Of a stretch of DNA of 56,689 nucleotides, positions 1 to 8,565 are shown piece after piece. The notes under the pieces are model-generated. The model saw only the letters and a program-made list of their open reading frames with translations, was not told where the DNA came from and searched no databases. Position 1 is the first letter of the stretch. Each line of letters opens with the position of its first letter. A program made the translations under genes and the position numbers. This DNA is from Chloroflexota bacterium (GTDB lineage: Bacteria > Chloroflexota > Anaerolineae > Aggregatilineales > Phototrophicaceae), in assembly GCA_011523515.1 (NCBI GenBank), contig WTGO01000058.1, positions 1 through 56,689 of the forward strand. The letters run 5' to 3'.

Positions 1-16
1 CGTAGACACTGACCCG

Positions 17-42
17 CCGGGGAGGGGGTTTGGGGGTGGGGG
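17..42 (+). repeat. partial G-rich interspersed repeat
   Basis: A run of G blocks split by TTT and T resembles the right half of the G-rich repeat seen complete at 23409-23466. It lies just past the stop codon of the minus-strand binding-protein gene. The left half is not recognisable here. Confidence 0.4.
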
Positions 43-46
43 CCAC

Positions 47-1321
47 CTACATATTGGCGTCTTGCACCAGCTGCATGCCTTCGGCCGGCGTCATCTCGCC
101 CGCGGCCACGGCAGCCAGCGCGTCTTCCAACGCCTGCTTGACATCCGGGCTCTTCAGCTGCCGCGCGTACTGCACCGACGCCAGCCAGTCTTCGGTGAAT
201 AGATCCCAGACCGCTTCCTGGTTCTCCGATCCGAAGGATGCCGGACGCAAGCCGATGTAAGCGGGCAGGTCGTTGTAGGTATTGATCAGCGCCTGCGCGC
301 CCGCGCCGCTGATGAAGTCGGTGATCACCTTGCAAGCCGCGTCGGGGTTGGCCGAATCGCGCGTGACGCCCATCATGACGTCAATCCCGCCCAGCAGGTC
401 TTCCGGCGCGCCCATGCCGGTAACATCGGGGAACTTGAAGGGCGCGTAACCCTGAAGGTTTTCATCAAGCGGCGGCGGATCGGGGTTCCCGGCTTGCTGC
501 TGCCACCAGGCGCCCATCGGGAACATCGCCGCGCGCCCGGCTTGAATCTGTTCGACCGCGGCGGGATAGTGATCCATGCCCAGCGCGCCGAGCTGGAAGA
601 TGTCGTCATCAAAGAGCCGCTTCCACCAGGTCATGGCTTCGATGAAGGGCTCGTCGGTGAAGCTGGCCATGCCGTCTTCCGCCTGGTAGATCAAGCCCGG
701 CGCGACATTGTGGATAAGCTGCATATAGACATCGCGGCGGATCCAGCCATTTTTTGCGCCGATCATGACCGGGGCGATGCCCTGCGCGTTGAACATATCG
801 GCCAGTTCTTTCAGCTCGTCGTAAGTGGTCGGGGGCTCAACGCCAGCTTCTTCAAACACCGGCACCGTATACCACATATTGATGGTCTGCACGAGCACCG
901 GCAAGCCGTAGATATTGTCGTCGCCTTCCGGGTTGCCCAGGCGCGCCTGCTCGATGCCGACCGGGAAGAACTGATCCTCCCAATCCTCGCCCCAGGTGGC
1001 AACCGCGCAATCTTGCAGCGGCATCAAATGATCGCGATATTGCTGCGTCAAAGCGCCCGGCTCCAGGCCGATCAAATCGGGCAGGGACCCACCAGCCGCC
1101 ATCGTCTGCAAATCGACCAGATACTCAGGGTAGTTGGTGATATCCGGCTCGATGGTGATGTCCGGATTCTCCGCGTTGAAAGCTTCGATCATCGCGTTGG
1201 TAGTGGCGATCACCGGGCTCCAGGAGCGGAACCGGACGACCACATCGTCCTGGGCGAACACCGGCGCGCTCACTACCAGGATGAGCAAGAATACGGTGGC
1301 GCAAAAGACTTTCTTGTACAT
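47..1321 (-). CDS. extracellular solute-binding protein, family 1 (sugar ABC importer)
   Basis: This 424-residue protein starts with a Sec signal peptide (Lys-Lys, a hydrophobic stretch, then an Ala-x-Ala-type cleavage site near residue 23). The mature part has the layout of family 1 solute-binding proteins, including the late MFPMGAWW segment typical of sugar-binding members. It would bind a sugar or glycoside outside the membrane and deliver it to permeases. The start is supported by AAGGAGA placed 7 bases before the ATG. No permease follows within the window; partners may lie beyond the left edge. The ligand cannot be told from sequence. Confidence 0.9.
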   Translation of the reverse strand: MYKKVFCATVFLLILVVSAPVFAQDDVVVRFRSWSPVIATTNAMIEAFNAENPDITIEPDITNYPEYLVDLQTMAAGGSLPDLIGLEPGALTQQYRDHLMPLQDCAVATWGEDWEDQFFPVGIEQARLGNPEGDDNIYGLPVLVQTINMWYTVPVFEEAGVEPPTTYDELKELADMFNAQGIAPVMIGAKNGWIRRDVYMQLIHNVAPGLIYQAEDGMASFTDEPFIEAMTWWKRLFDDDIFQLGALGMDHYPAAVEQIQAGRAAMFPMGAWWQQQAGNPDPPPLDENLQGYAPFKFPDVTGMGAPEDLLGGIDVMMGVTRDSANPDAACKVITDFISGAGAQALINTYNDLPAYIGLRPASFGSENQEAVWDLFTEDWLASVQYARQLKSPDVKQALEDALAAVAAGEMTPAEGMQLVQDANM

Positions 1322-1425
1322 GTCAATTCTCCTTCAAATACTTAGTTCTGTTGGGACTATGTCACTTCGGTCAAGTTTCTCCGCGCTGTCCTCCTTTCGC
1401 TTTCCCGCTATCGAAAAAGGCAGGC

Positions 1426-2058
1426 TCAACCGACCAACATGCCGTGATAGCGTTCCGGTATTTGATGCGGCTCGCCATGCTGCAGCGCCATGTGATAAAG
1501 TTGCGCCGAGATCTCGACCATAACCGTGCAGTGAATCGCCTTGGCCAGGCTGCTGCCGATCGCCAGCATGCCGTGATTGGCCCAGACCACCGCGTTGCGG
1601 TCGCCCATGACTTCCAGCATATCATAGCCGAATTGGCGCGAGCCGCTGGGCGCGAAGGGCATCACCGGCACCTCGCCGCGCACGTCAATGAGCGTGCCGA
1701 CGTGCAGCGGCGCGATCGCCTTGTGCAGCACGCCGAACAAGTTGGTGTAAATCGGCTCGGCATGCACGATGGCCGCGGCATCCGCGCGCCGCTCGTAAAC
1801 GGCCAGGTGCACTTGCGATTCGTGCGATGGCTCGCGCTCGCCGTCAATGACATTGCCCGCCAAATCCAGCACCAGCACATCAGCGGTCGTCAGCTGGTCG
1901 TAGGGATAGTCATGCGGCGTCATCAGCACGCGCCCGCTCTGTGGATCGCGCAAGCTGAGGTTGCCCTGCGTCAGCGGCACCAGGCCGATACTGGCGACCT
2001 GCGCGGCGCCATCGACCAGTTCCTGTTTGAGCCGGCTCAAATTTTGCGCTGCCGTCAT
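1426..2058 (-). CDS. class II aldolase/adducin family protein
   Basis: The 210-residue product has the class II aldolase fold: the phosphate-binding GNLS segment near residue 33, an SHES segment supplying the catalytic Glu, and NHGML carrying a late zinc-binding His. In fuculose- and rhamnulose-phosphate aldolases the central zinc motif is His-x-His. Here the matching place reads VHAEP, so the second His is Glu. That may mean changed metal binding or a non-aldolase member. It lies downstream of no obvious sugar kinase, so the substrate is open. It shares the minus strand with the binding-protein gene, with a 104-base gap. Confidence 0.8.
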   Translation of the reverse strand: MTAAQNLSRLKQELVDGAAQVASIGLVPLTQGNLSLRDPQSGRVLMTPHDYPYDQLTTADVLVLDLAGNVIDGEREPSHESQVHLAVYERRADAAAIVHAEPIYTNLFGVLHKAIAPLHVGTLIDVRGEVPVMPFAPSGSRQFGYDMLEVMGDRNAVVWANHGMLAIGSSLAKAIHCTVMVEISAQLYHMALQHGEPHQIPERYHGMLVG

Positions 2059-2189
2059 GGATTCTCCCGTTCAGATTGTTGGAACGCGGGAACGTCTCGA
2101 ATGCCGCAGATTCTACTGAGCGGCGCTGGCGCTGTCAAAAAGAACGTCGCCGCCAGCAGTCCAATGCACTGGTTATCGCTCCGCCGCTA

Positions 2190-2198
2190 TGCTAGCAT
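2190..2198 (+). promoter_or_regulatory. candidate extended -10 element
   Basis: TGC-TAGCAT forms an extended -10 box about 36 bases before the chosen start of the EamA transporter gene. No good -35 was seen. The same TGN plus -10 arrangement precedes several other genes in the window. Confidence 0.35.
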
Positions 2199-2233
2199 GG
2201 CGCGATTGTTGCGGCGGCAGGCTTGCGAAGACG

Positions 2234-3151
2234 ATGCGAAACCGGCGCGCGCTTTTTATCGTCATGGTCATGATATTCTCGGCAGGCGTCACGCCGATCG
2301 TCATTCGCATTACCCAAAGCGAAGGCATGCCCTCGCTGGTCATCGTCTGGATCCGCCTCTGGCTGGTCTCCATCGGCCTGGCGCCGCTGATCTGGATGCG
2401 ATACCGGGACGACTTGGCCCGCCTTACGCGACGTCAAATCCTGCTTTCATTTGTGGCCGGCTTCTGGCTGTCGCTCAACCTGCTGCTGCTCTTCGCCGCG
2501 CTTGAATACACCAGCGTATTGATGACCAGTGTGCTGCGCCGTACCACACCCATGTGGATCGTTCTGCCCGAAATCATCTGGTTTGGGGTGGTCTTTTCGC
2601 GGCGCTTCTGGCTCAGCCTGGTCATCACCCTGGCCGGCGTGACGATGGTGGGTCTCGGCGGTTTGAGCGCGGTGGAAGCGGGCAGCGACCCGCTGCTCGG
2701 CGGCGCAATGGCCTTGTGCGGGTCGTTGTGCTTCGGCGCTTATCTGCTGATCGGGCGGCAGCTGAACAATGTGATACCGCCACTGCTTTACAGTTTCATG
2801 GTCTTTTTCAGCTCCGCGTTGGTGACCTCCGCTTTCGTCATCGTCAGCGGCACGCCTGTAATCGGCTATTCGCTCAATGGCTACCTCTGGTCAATTGTCG
2901 TGACGATTTTGGCGCAAGTGCTCGGCCACGTCTTCATGAACTTGTCGCTGCAAGTTTTCACCGCCACCGCCGTCGCCATCATCTTGCAGGTCGGCGTCGT
3001 GCTTAGCGCAGTCATCGCGCTATTCGTCTTCGGCGAGATTCCGTCGCTGCTGCAAGTCGTCGGCAGCGCCCTCGTCATCTACGGCGTCATCGTCACGACC
3101 ATCGAACAGACCCAGGCCAAGTGGAAACATCAGCAGCAGACGCGAAGATGA
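2234..3151 (+). CDS. EamA/DMT-family transporter
   Basis: A hydrophobic protein of 305 residues with about ten membrane segments in two similar halves, as in drug/metabolite transporters. It would export or import a small metabolite through the inner membrane. The start at 2234 (Met-Arg-Asn-Arg-Arg) puts a short basic N-terminus before the first helix; an upstream in-frame ATG at 2189 would add a poor, Cys-rich stretch overlapping a -10-like box. The last 54 bases before the final codons are duplicated at 5391-5444. The restriction-modification insertion replaced the original ending Gln-Thr-stop with Gln-Thr-Arg-Arg-stop, leaving the protein essentially intact. Confidence 0.88.
   Translation: MRNRRALFIVMVMIFSAGVTPIVIRITQSEGMPSLVIVWIRLWLVSIGLAPLIWMRYRDDLARLTRRQILLSFVAGFWLSLNLLLLFAALEYTSVLMTSVLRRTTPMWIVLPEIIWFGVVFSRRFWLSLVITLAGVTMVGLGGLSAVEAGSDPLLGGAMALCGSLCFGAYLLIGRQLNNVIPPLLYSFMVFFSSALVTSAFVIVSGTPVIGYSLNGYLWSIVVTILAQVLGHVFMNLSLQVFTATAVAIILQVGVVLSAVIALFVFGEIPSLLQVVGSALVIYGVIVTTIEQTQAKWKHQQQTRR
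3088..3141 (+). repeat. 54-bp direct repeat, left copy
   Basis: This segment, the 3' end of the EamA gene, is identical base for base to 5391-5444. The flanking bases differ on both sides (T before and G after here; C before and T after in the other copy). It is read as a long target-site duplication made when the restriction-modification module entered. Confidence 0.95.
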
Positions 3152-3164
3152 CACAAGTTAGTAT

Positions 3165-3193
3165 TTGACAGACTCGGCCGCCTGTGTCATACT
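3165..3193 (+). promoter_or_regulatory. promoter of the first R-M module
   Basis: A perfect TTGACA at 3165-3170 is followed after 17 bases by CATACT at 3188-3193, a good housekeeping-type promoter. It lies inside the inserted DNA, so the module carries its own promoter. The methyltransferase start follows about 45 bases later behind GGTGAGGA. Confidence 0.65.
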
Positions 3194-3237
3194 TTGCTCA
3201 ATCGGAACGTTAGTTCTGTTTTGGTGAGGAATCAAAA

Positions 3238-4575
3238 ATGGTGCAAAGTCTTGCATTTGACGAATATCGCGAGAAAGAGCGTACAAAGCATGTACACAGG
3301 TTGCACCCCTATAAGGGGAAATTCATCCCTCAATTAGTTGAGTACTTTCTAGATGAACACACTGACGAACTTAAGAGAGATACATGGTTTCGAGCCGGAG
3401 ATGTGATACTAGATCCATTTTGTGGCAGCGGTACAACGCTGGTGCAAGCAGGCGAGTTGGGTATTCACGCGATTGGCGTAGATATATCTGAATTCAACAC
3501 GCTCCTCGCAAACATAAAGGTGTCTAGGCCTGACTTGAATGAACTATACATTACCGCTCGGCGACTTGTGCGCCAATTGAAGGAGTTCAACGCAGGTGCA
3601 GCTTATCTTGAGTTTGATGTTGCCGTAGGCGAGGCTCTCTCACAATTCAACAAGGAGAAATTATCCTTAAATGGTCACAATGAGGGGCCAGAAAACTCAG
3701 CGCGGCTTGTCCGTGACTTCATGGAGGAGTGGAATTACCTTCGTGCCGAATATAGTGTCAATTTAAGGCAAGAGCAAGACGACACTTTTCTATCTTTTTG
3801 GTATGTGGAACCAATACGGAAAGAAATTGACTTTCTTCACGGTGAAATAAAGTCTATTCCCGATACATCCATCCGCAACGTATTGTCGCTGGCACTTTCG
3901 CGGACTTTGCGAAGTTGCAGGGCAACCACCCACGCTGATTTGGCGACGCTGAAGTCACCAGTTTTTGAACCTTACTATTGTCGAAAGCACAGACGAATAT
4001 GTAAGCCATTACTGACGGCGACCAAATGGTGGGAGCGATACGCATTAGATAGTGTTTCGAGGATAGCGGCCTATCGACGGCTGCGCACACCCACGCATCA
4101 AATCTGTATAACAGACGACGCAAGAAGCTCGTGCTTAGAAACTGCGGTTAGAAACACTGATAGTGGTCTCGCTCAAATCATGGAAAAGCAAGGGGTCCAG
4201 GGGATATTTTCCAGTCCGCCTTATGTTGGGTTAATTGACTACCATGAGCAACACGCTTATGCGTATGAGCTGTTTGGATTAGCACGCCGAGACGAATGGG
4301 AAATCGGTGCAAAGTTTAATGGGCAAGGAAGGCAAGCTCGCGAAGATTATGTTGAGGCTATTGTTCAAGTCTTGCGAAACTGTAAGCGTTATCTCGCCCC
4401 CGATTACGATGTCTTCTTGGTTGCCAATGACAAGTGGGATTTGTACCCGTCAATCGCTCAAGGTAGTGGTATGCGGATAATCAAGCGCTACGAACGTCCG
4501 GTGTTGTATCGCACGGAGAAGAACAGAAACACGCCATATGGCGAGACCATTTTTCATCTGAAGGAAGTGTCGTGA
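3238..4575 (+). CDS. type II DNA methyltransferase, probably N4-cytosine
   Basis: A 445-residue methyltransferase with the SAM-binding motif DPFCGSGTT at residues 59-67 and the catalytic SPPY at about 326-329. The roughly 260 residues between them could hold the target recognition region. SPPY is the usual catalytic form in N4-cytosine enzymes, while DPPY is common in N6-adenine enzymes. It would protect host DNA from the endonuclease encoded next, which overlaps it by four bases (GTGA). GGTGAGGA lies 7-14 bases before the ATG. Codon use is more AT-rich than in neighbouring genes, in line with transfer. Confidence 0.85.
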   Translation: MVQSLAFDEYREKERTKHVHRLHPYKGKFIPQLVEYFLDEHTDELKRDTWFRAGDVILDPFCGSGTTLVQAGELGIHAIGVDISEFNTLLANIKVSRPDLNELYITARRLVRQLKEFNAGAAYLEFDVAVGEALSQFNKEKLSLNGHNEGPENSARLVRDFMEEWNYLRAEYSVNLRQEQDDTFLSFWYVEPIRKEIDFLHGEIKSIPDTSIRNVLSLALSRTLRSCRATTHADLATLKSPVFEPYYCRKHRRICKPLLTATKWWERYALDSVSRIAAYRRLRTPTHQICITDDARSSCLETAVRNTDSGLAQIMEKQGVQGIFSSPPYVGLIDYHEQHAYAYELFGLARRDEWEIGAKFNGQGRQAREDYVEAIVQVLRNCKRYLAPDYDVFLVANDKWDLYPSIAQGSGMRIIKRYERPVLYRTEKNRNTPYGETIFHLKEVS

Positions 4576-5351
4576 AATACTTTCCGTCACCAGCTATAGA
4601 AGCTGTGATAAGAAATGCCATCCATGGCAAGTTGCACGCGTATAACCCTGAACCAGCAGCAATGCCATTCCAAGTCCGCCTTCTTGGCCGAGACAGGATG
4701 GCTCTTTATTCCTTTATTCAGTCTCTAAACACTACTTTTGGAGCATCCATATACGAACCAGTGGCGAAAGTAGTCGCCGACAGAAGTTTTGACAAGGTTG
4801 TCTTGAAGGCTAACCCGCCTCGGCAAATGTCCAGAGGAATCCGCCATAGAATAGACGAAATTGTAAGTGGCTTAGAATCGGGCAACGCAAGCCCAGATCG
4901 GGATGAGCATGAACATGACTTGCGATCAGCCTTAACTTCCGATTATGAAAAGATAGTTGTTAATCTCACAAAAATCGACGTGCTTTTGCAGCGGGGTGAC
5001 ACACTCTACTTGGTTGACATTAAGACAGCAAAACCTAACAAGGGGAACTTTCGGAATTACAAGAGGACGCTACTTGAGTGGATGGGCGCGTATTTGGAAC
5101 TTGACCCAAGGTACAAGGTTTTCCCAATGATTGCCATTCCATACAACCCATATACCCCTAAACCATATTCACGCTGGACTATGGCTGGAATGTTAGACCT
5201 TCATAATGAACTCAAAGTCGCCGAGGAATTCTGGGATTTCCTCGGCGGAGCAGGCGCATACGAAGAGATTCTCAACTGCTTTGAGCGCGTTGGAATAGAA
5301 ATGCGAGATGAGATAAACCGCTATTTCGCCCGTTTTTTGAGACACACTTAG
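4572..5351 (+). CDS. type II restriction endonuclease, TdeIII-like
   Basis: A 259-residue protein next to and overlapping the methyltransferase. It shows a PD-(D/E)xK-type active site: Asp136 in KIDVLL, then Asp149-Ile-Lys151 after a short loop. The sequence around it (DIKTAKPN, then KRTLLEW) resembles TdeIII-family endonucleases, whose known members cut GGNCC. That family name is from recognition only; the catalytic layout and gene pairing are what the sequence shows. The start is GTG at 4572, coupled to the end of the upstream gene. GC content is low, as in its partner. Confidence 0.7.
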   Translation: MKYFPSPAIEAVIRNAIHGKLHAYNPEPAAMPFQVRLLGRDRMALYSFIQSLNTTFGASIYEPVAKVVADRSFDKVVLKANPPRQMSRGIRHRIDEIVSGLESGNASPDRDEHEHDLRSALTSDYEKIVVNLTKIDVLLQRGDTLYLVDIKTAKPNKGNFRNYKRTLLEWMGAYLELDPRYKVFPMIAIPYNPYTPKPYSRWTMAGMLDLHNELKVAEEFWDFLGGAGAYEEILNCFERVGIEMRDEINRYFARFLRHT

Positions 5352-5390
5352 CCTCCAAATTACAGTATTTGCTTTACATTTTAGCGGGAC

Positions 5391-5444
5391 CATCGTCACG
5401 ACCATCGAACAGACCCAGGCCAAGTGGAAACATCAGCAGCAGAC
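5391..5444 (+). repeat. 54-bp direct repeat, right copy
   Basis: Identical to 3088-3141. Read in the EamA frame it continues straight into ACT-TAG, giving the likely original C-terminus of the transporter. It has no coding role in its present place. Confidence 0.95.
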
Positions 5445-5541
5445 TTAGTGGCTGTACTGAAATTGCATCTCACATCCCGGTGCAAAATGCGGTAAAGTAC
5501 GCCGCTAAATTGATACGCTGACGAGGACAGGAGAACACTCT

Positions 5542-6816
5542 ATGAAGCTCGAAACCCAGGCCATTCACACCGGCTATGAAAGCGAGCCGACCACGAACGC
5601 AGTGGCGGTGCCGATCTACCAGACCGTAGCGTATGAATTCGACAACGCCCAGCACGGCGCCGACCTCTTCAATCTGGCGGTGCCCGGCAATATCTACTCC
5701 CGCATCATGAATCCCACCAATGATGTGCTGGAGCAGCGCGTGGCCGCCATGGAAGGCGGCGTCGCGTCTCTGGCGCTCAGCGCGGGCCAAGCCGCCATCA
5801 ATTACTCCATTCTCAACCTGGCCGAAGCCGGCAACAACATCGTGTCCGTACCGCAGCTCTACGGCGGCACCTGGACCCTTTTCCAGCACATGCTGCCCAA
5901 GCTGGGCATCGAAGTGCGCTTCGCCGAGGGCGACAGCGCCGATGACCTGGCCAAGCTGATCGACAGCAAGACATCTGCGGTGTTCTGCGAATCCATCGGC
6001 AACCCGGCCGGCAACATCCCGGACTTGGGTGTGATTTCGGACATGGCGCACGCCCACGGCGTACCGGTCATCGTCGACAATACCGTGCCCACGCCCGCGC
6101 TCTGCCGCCCGGTTGAGTTCGGCTGCGATATCGTCCTGCACTCCATGACCAAGTACATGGGCGGCCACGGCACTACTATCGCCGGTATCCTGGTAGACGG
6201 CGGGATCTTTGATTGGGAGAAACACGCCGATCGTTTCTATATGTTCAGCACGCCCGAGCCGAGCTATCACGGCGTGGTCTTCACTGACGCCATGGGTCCG
6301 GCCGCATATATCGCCCGCGCCCGCGTGGTCGCGCTGCGCAATACCGGCAGCGCGCTAAGCCCCTTCAACGCCTTTCTCATCCTGCAAGGCTTGCAGACGC
6401 TTTCGCTGCGCATGGAACGGCATACGGACAACGCGCTGGCGGTCGCCAAGTATCTCGAGAGCCATGCGCAGGTCGACTGGGTCAGCTACCCGGGTCTGGA
6501 AAGCTCGCCTTATTACGAGTTGGCGCAGAAATATACCGGCGGGCGCCCCTCCGCGCTGCTCACATTCGGCATCAAGGGCGGCTTTGACGCCGGCGTGAAG
6601 TTCTACGATGCGCTGAATATCTTCAAGCGTCTGGTCAATATCGGCGATGCCAAATCGCTGGCGGCGCATCCGGCCTCCACCACACATCGTCAGTTGACCC
6701 CGGAAGAGCAGTTGCAGTCAGGCGTCACCCCTGACACCATTCGCCTCTGCGTCGGACTCGAGCACATCGACGATATCATTGAGGACCTGGAGCAAGCGAT
6801 GGCCGCGGCTCGCTAG
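5542..6816 (+). CDS. metY: O-acetylhomoserine sulfhydrylase (MetY-type)
   Basis: A 424-residue PLP enzyme of the Cys/Met metabolism class. The PLP lysine is Lys204 in SMTKYMGGHG; the YSRIMNPTN segment near 52 and the late AHPASTTH segment are typical of the MetY/MetZ/MetB group. MetY forms homocysteine from O-acetylhomoserine and sulfide in the cytoplasm. The length of about 425 and the long insertion before AHPAS favour MetY over the shorter cystathionine synthases and lyases. A strong GAGGACAGGAG lies 10-20 bases before the ATG. It stands alone, just beyond the R-M insertion. Confidence 0.93.
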   Translation: MKLETQAIHTGYESEPTTNAVAVPIYQTVAYEFDNAQHGADLFNLAVPGNIYSRIMNPTNDVLEQRVAAMEGGVASLALSAGQAAINYSILNLAEAGNNIVSVPQLYGGTWTLFQHMLPKLGIEVRFAEGDSADDLAKLIDSKTSAVFCESIGNPAGNIPDLGVISDMAHAHGVPVIVDNTVPTPALCRPVEFGCDIVLHSMTKYMGGHGTTIAGILVDGGIFDWEKHADRFYMFSTPEPSYHGVVFTDAMGPAAYIARARVVALRNTGSALSPFNAFLILQGLQTLSLRMERHTDNALAVAKYLESHAQVDWVSYPGLESSPYYELAQKYTGGRPSALLTFGIKGGFDAGVKFYDALNIFKRLVNIGDAKSLAAHPASTTHRQLTPEEQLQSGVTPDTIRLCVGLEHIDDIIEDLEQAMAAAR

Positions 6817-6845
6817 CCGCAATAAATCACTTCAATGTGACAATC

Positions 6846-6904
6846 GTAGGGGCGACATATCAGGTCGCCCGAAAATGACCTTGGGCGGCACAATATGCCG
6901 CCCC
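6846..6904 (+). repeat. two GC-rich hairpins after metY
   Basis: GGGCGAC (6850-6856) pairs with GTCGCCC (6864-6870) over a 7-base loop; GGGCGGCA (6883-6890) pairs with TGCCGCCC (6896-6903) over 5 bases. The GTAGGGGCGA lead-in matches the hairpin repeats at 19495, 52076 and 53456. They could end or protect the metY transcript; no T-run follows. Confidence 0.7.
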
Positions 6905-6949
6905 TTCAACCCCTAGCCGACAATACCCACTTTGCCAGCCACGCCCCTA

Positions 6950-6958
6950 TGCTACAAT
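6950..6958 (+). promoter_or_regulatory. extended -10 promoter, possibly leaderless transcript
   Basis: TGC-TACAAT lies so that transcription would start about 7 bases on, right at the ATG of the Wzz-like gene (6965). No ribosome site fits between, so the message may be leaderless. Confidence 0.5.
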
Positions 6959-6964
6959 GACGGC

Positions 6965-7618
6965 ATGAATCTGCTCGATTACGCCAGCATTCTCATTCGC
7001 CGCGGCTGGATTATGCTGCTGCTCGGCGTTATCGCCGCCAGCGCCGCCTTCTTCTTCAGCCGCGGGATGGCCCCGGTCTACCGCGCTACTCAGAAGGTGC
7101 TGATTGTGCCCAGCCGCATCGACTTCGGCCTGACGCAAGCCGCCAAGCAGACACTCAACAATCACGTCGCCTGGCTCGACAGTTCGCTGCGCGCCGCCGA
7201 AGTCATCGACCTGCTGCAACTCGATATGAGCCCGACGCAGCTGCGCGGCGATGTGCGCATCGCGCCCAACCTCGACAGCCAGGTCATTCAGATCGACGCC
7301 GAATCCAAAGACCCCGGCCAGGCCGAACGCGTCGCCCGCGAATGGGCGCAACTGCTGATACTCTACCGCAACGATCAGAACCAGCAGGCGCGCCGGGAAG
7401 ACCGCATCTATGCCAGCCTGCAAGACAATCCCGTGACCATCCTGGCCCGGCCCAACCTGCGCATCAATACCACGGTCGGTTTTATCGCGGGCCTGTTCGT
7501 CGGCGCGATCATCGTCTTCGTGCTGGAGTATTTGGAAAGCGCCATCGTGCGCCGTCGCGAAGATGTCGAAACTTACGCCGGCCTGCCTGTGCTGGCGGCT
7601 GTGCCGCCGTCGGACTAA
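6965..7618 (+). CDS. Wzz/YveK-like chain-length determinant protein
   Basis: A 217-residue protein with a membrane segment near residues 15-35, an outer region rich in charged residues, and a second membrane segment near 175-195, the layout of polysaccharide co-polymerases. These set chain length or help export of surface polysaccharide. It ends with a short tail (VETYAGLPVLAAVPP) like the link to the tyrosine kinase in BY-kinase systems, but no kinase domain follows. The start at 6965 is chosen because an upstream in-frame start at 6932 lies before the -10 box. Its stop codon overlaps that of the convergent gene by four bases. Confidence 0.75.
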   Translation: MNLLDYASILIRRGWIMLLLGVIAASAAFFFSRGMAPVYRATQKVLIVPSRIDFGLTQAAKQTLNNHVAWLDSSLRAAEVIDLLQLDMSPTQLRGDVRIAPNLDSQVIQIDAESKDPGQAERVAREWAQLLILYRNDQNQQARREDRIYASLQDNPVTILARPNLRINTTVGFIAGLFVGAIIVFVLEYLESAIVRRREDVETYAGLPVLAAVPPSD

Positions 7619-8565
7619 TCGGACGCCAGTATATTCGCCAGAATCTCGCGCTCGATATTGCCGCCCGAGACCACGCAGACAACTTTGCCGCCGCCGGCTT
7701 TGCCCGCCAGAGCCGCCGCCACTGACGCCGCGCCCGCGCCCTCAGCGATCACCCGCTGCCGCTCCGCCAACAGACTCAACGCCGCCCTGATCTCGTCCAG
7801 CGACACCACCAGCGAATCATCGAGCAATTCGCGGACGCGCCCCCACATCTCGGGCAAGACGCTTTTGCCGCCGATACCATCCACGAAGCTGGGCGTGTAC
7901 TCCACTTCGACCGGCGCCCCCGCGCGCAACGATGCCGCCAGCGGCGCCGCCGTCTCCACTTCAACAGCAAATAGACGGGTATCCGGTTTCAGCGCCCGCA
8001 GCGTTGAGGCGATCCCGCTGCTCAGCCCGCCGCCGCCGTAGGGGATGACCACGGCATCGACATCGGGCAGATCATCGAGGATCTCGAGCCCGATCGTGCC
8101 ATTGCCCGCCATCACATCCGGATTGCTCACCGGGTGAATGAAAAGGCCCTCCAGGCCCGCGAACTTGCCGGTGACGATGACATCCCACCAGCGGTCGAAA
8201 GACACTTTGACGATCTCCCCGCCCAGACGCCGCACCGCCGCTAATTTCGTCTCCGGCGCGTGATTCGGCACGACTACGTGACAGGGAATGCCCAAGCGCG
8301 CCGCGCAAAAGGCCACGCCCTGGGCCATATTGCCTGCGCTCGCCGTATAGACGCCGCGCGCCAGATCGTCGCGTGAAGCCAAGGCCATGGCATTGCCGGC
8401 GCCGCGCAGCTTGAACGAGCCGATCGGTTGCAAATTCTCCAACTTGAGATAGATTTCCGCCGGGGCATCCTCAATCGGAAGGCGAAGCAGAGGCGTGCGC
8501 ACTGCGGTGTCCGCGATTCGCGCGGCCGCCGCTTGAATCTCCTTTAGAGGAATCGCAAGCGACAC
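7615..8565 (-). CDS. threonine/serine dehydratase-like PLP enzyme
   Basis: A fold type II PLP enzyme of 316 residues. The PLP lysine is Lys52 in GSFKLRGA; a Ser/Gly loop (ASAGNMAQG) and the phosphate-binding GGGGLSSG segment follow at the usual spacings. The family removes ammonia from threonine, serine or related hydroxy amino acids. No C-terminal ACT domain is present, so it is a short, catabolic type. It starts with GTG directly after the stop of the enolase-superfamily gene, so the two are almost surely translated together and may share a pathway. The true substrate is unknown. Confidence 0.85.
   Translation of the reverse strand: MSLAIPLKEIQAAAARIADTAVRTPLLRLPIEDAPAEIYLKLENLQPIGSFKLRGAGNAMALASRDDLARGVYTASAGNMAQGVAFCAARLGIPCHVVVPNHAPETKLAAVRRLGGEIVKVSFDRWWDVIVTGKFAGLEGLFIHPVSNPDVMAGNGTIGLEILDDLPDVDAVVIPYGGGGLSSGIASTLRALKPDTRLFAVEVETAAPLAASLRAGAPVEVEYTPSFVDGIGGKSVLPEMWGRVRELLDDSLVVSLDEIRAALSLLAERQRVIAEGAGAASVAAALAGKAGGGKVVCVVSGGNIEREILANILASD

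Larger units (their letters stand above)
3142..5444 (+). mobile_element. restriction-modification module inserted with long target duplication
   Basis: The unit holds one methyltransferase and one endonuclease gene and is bounded by perfect 54-bp direct repeats. It is visibly more AT-rich than the DNA on either side. No transposase, integrase or terminal inverted repeat is present. Insertion of restriction-modification genes with long target duplications is a known pattern in other bacteria; applying it here is inference. Joining the flanks through one repeat copy rebuilds an EamA gene that ends in Gln-Thr-TAG. Confidence 0.8.

Noticed and set aside
494..1345. Long plus-strand frame opposite the first binding-protein gene
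   Set aside because: It is antisense to a gene with a signal peptide and family motifs; its His/Arg/Asp-rich composition is typical of a shadow frame in GC-rich DNA.
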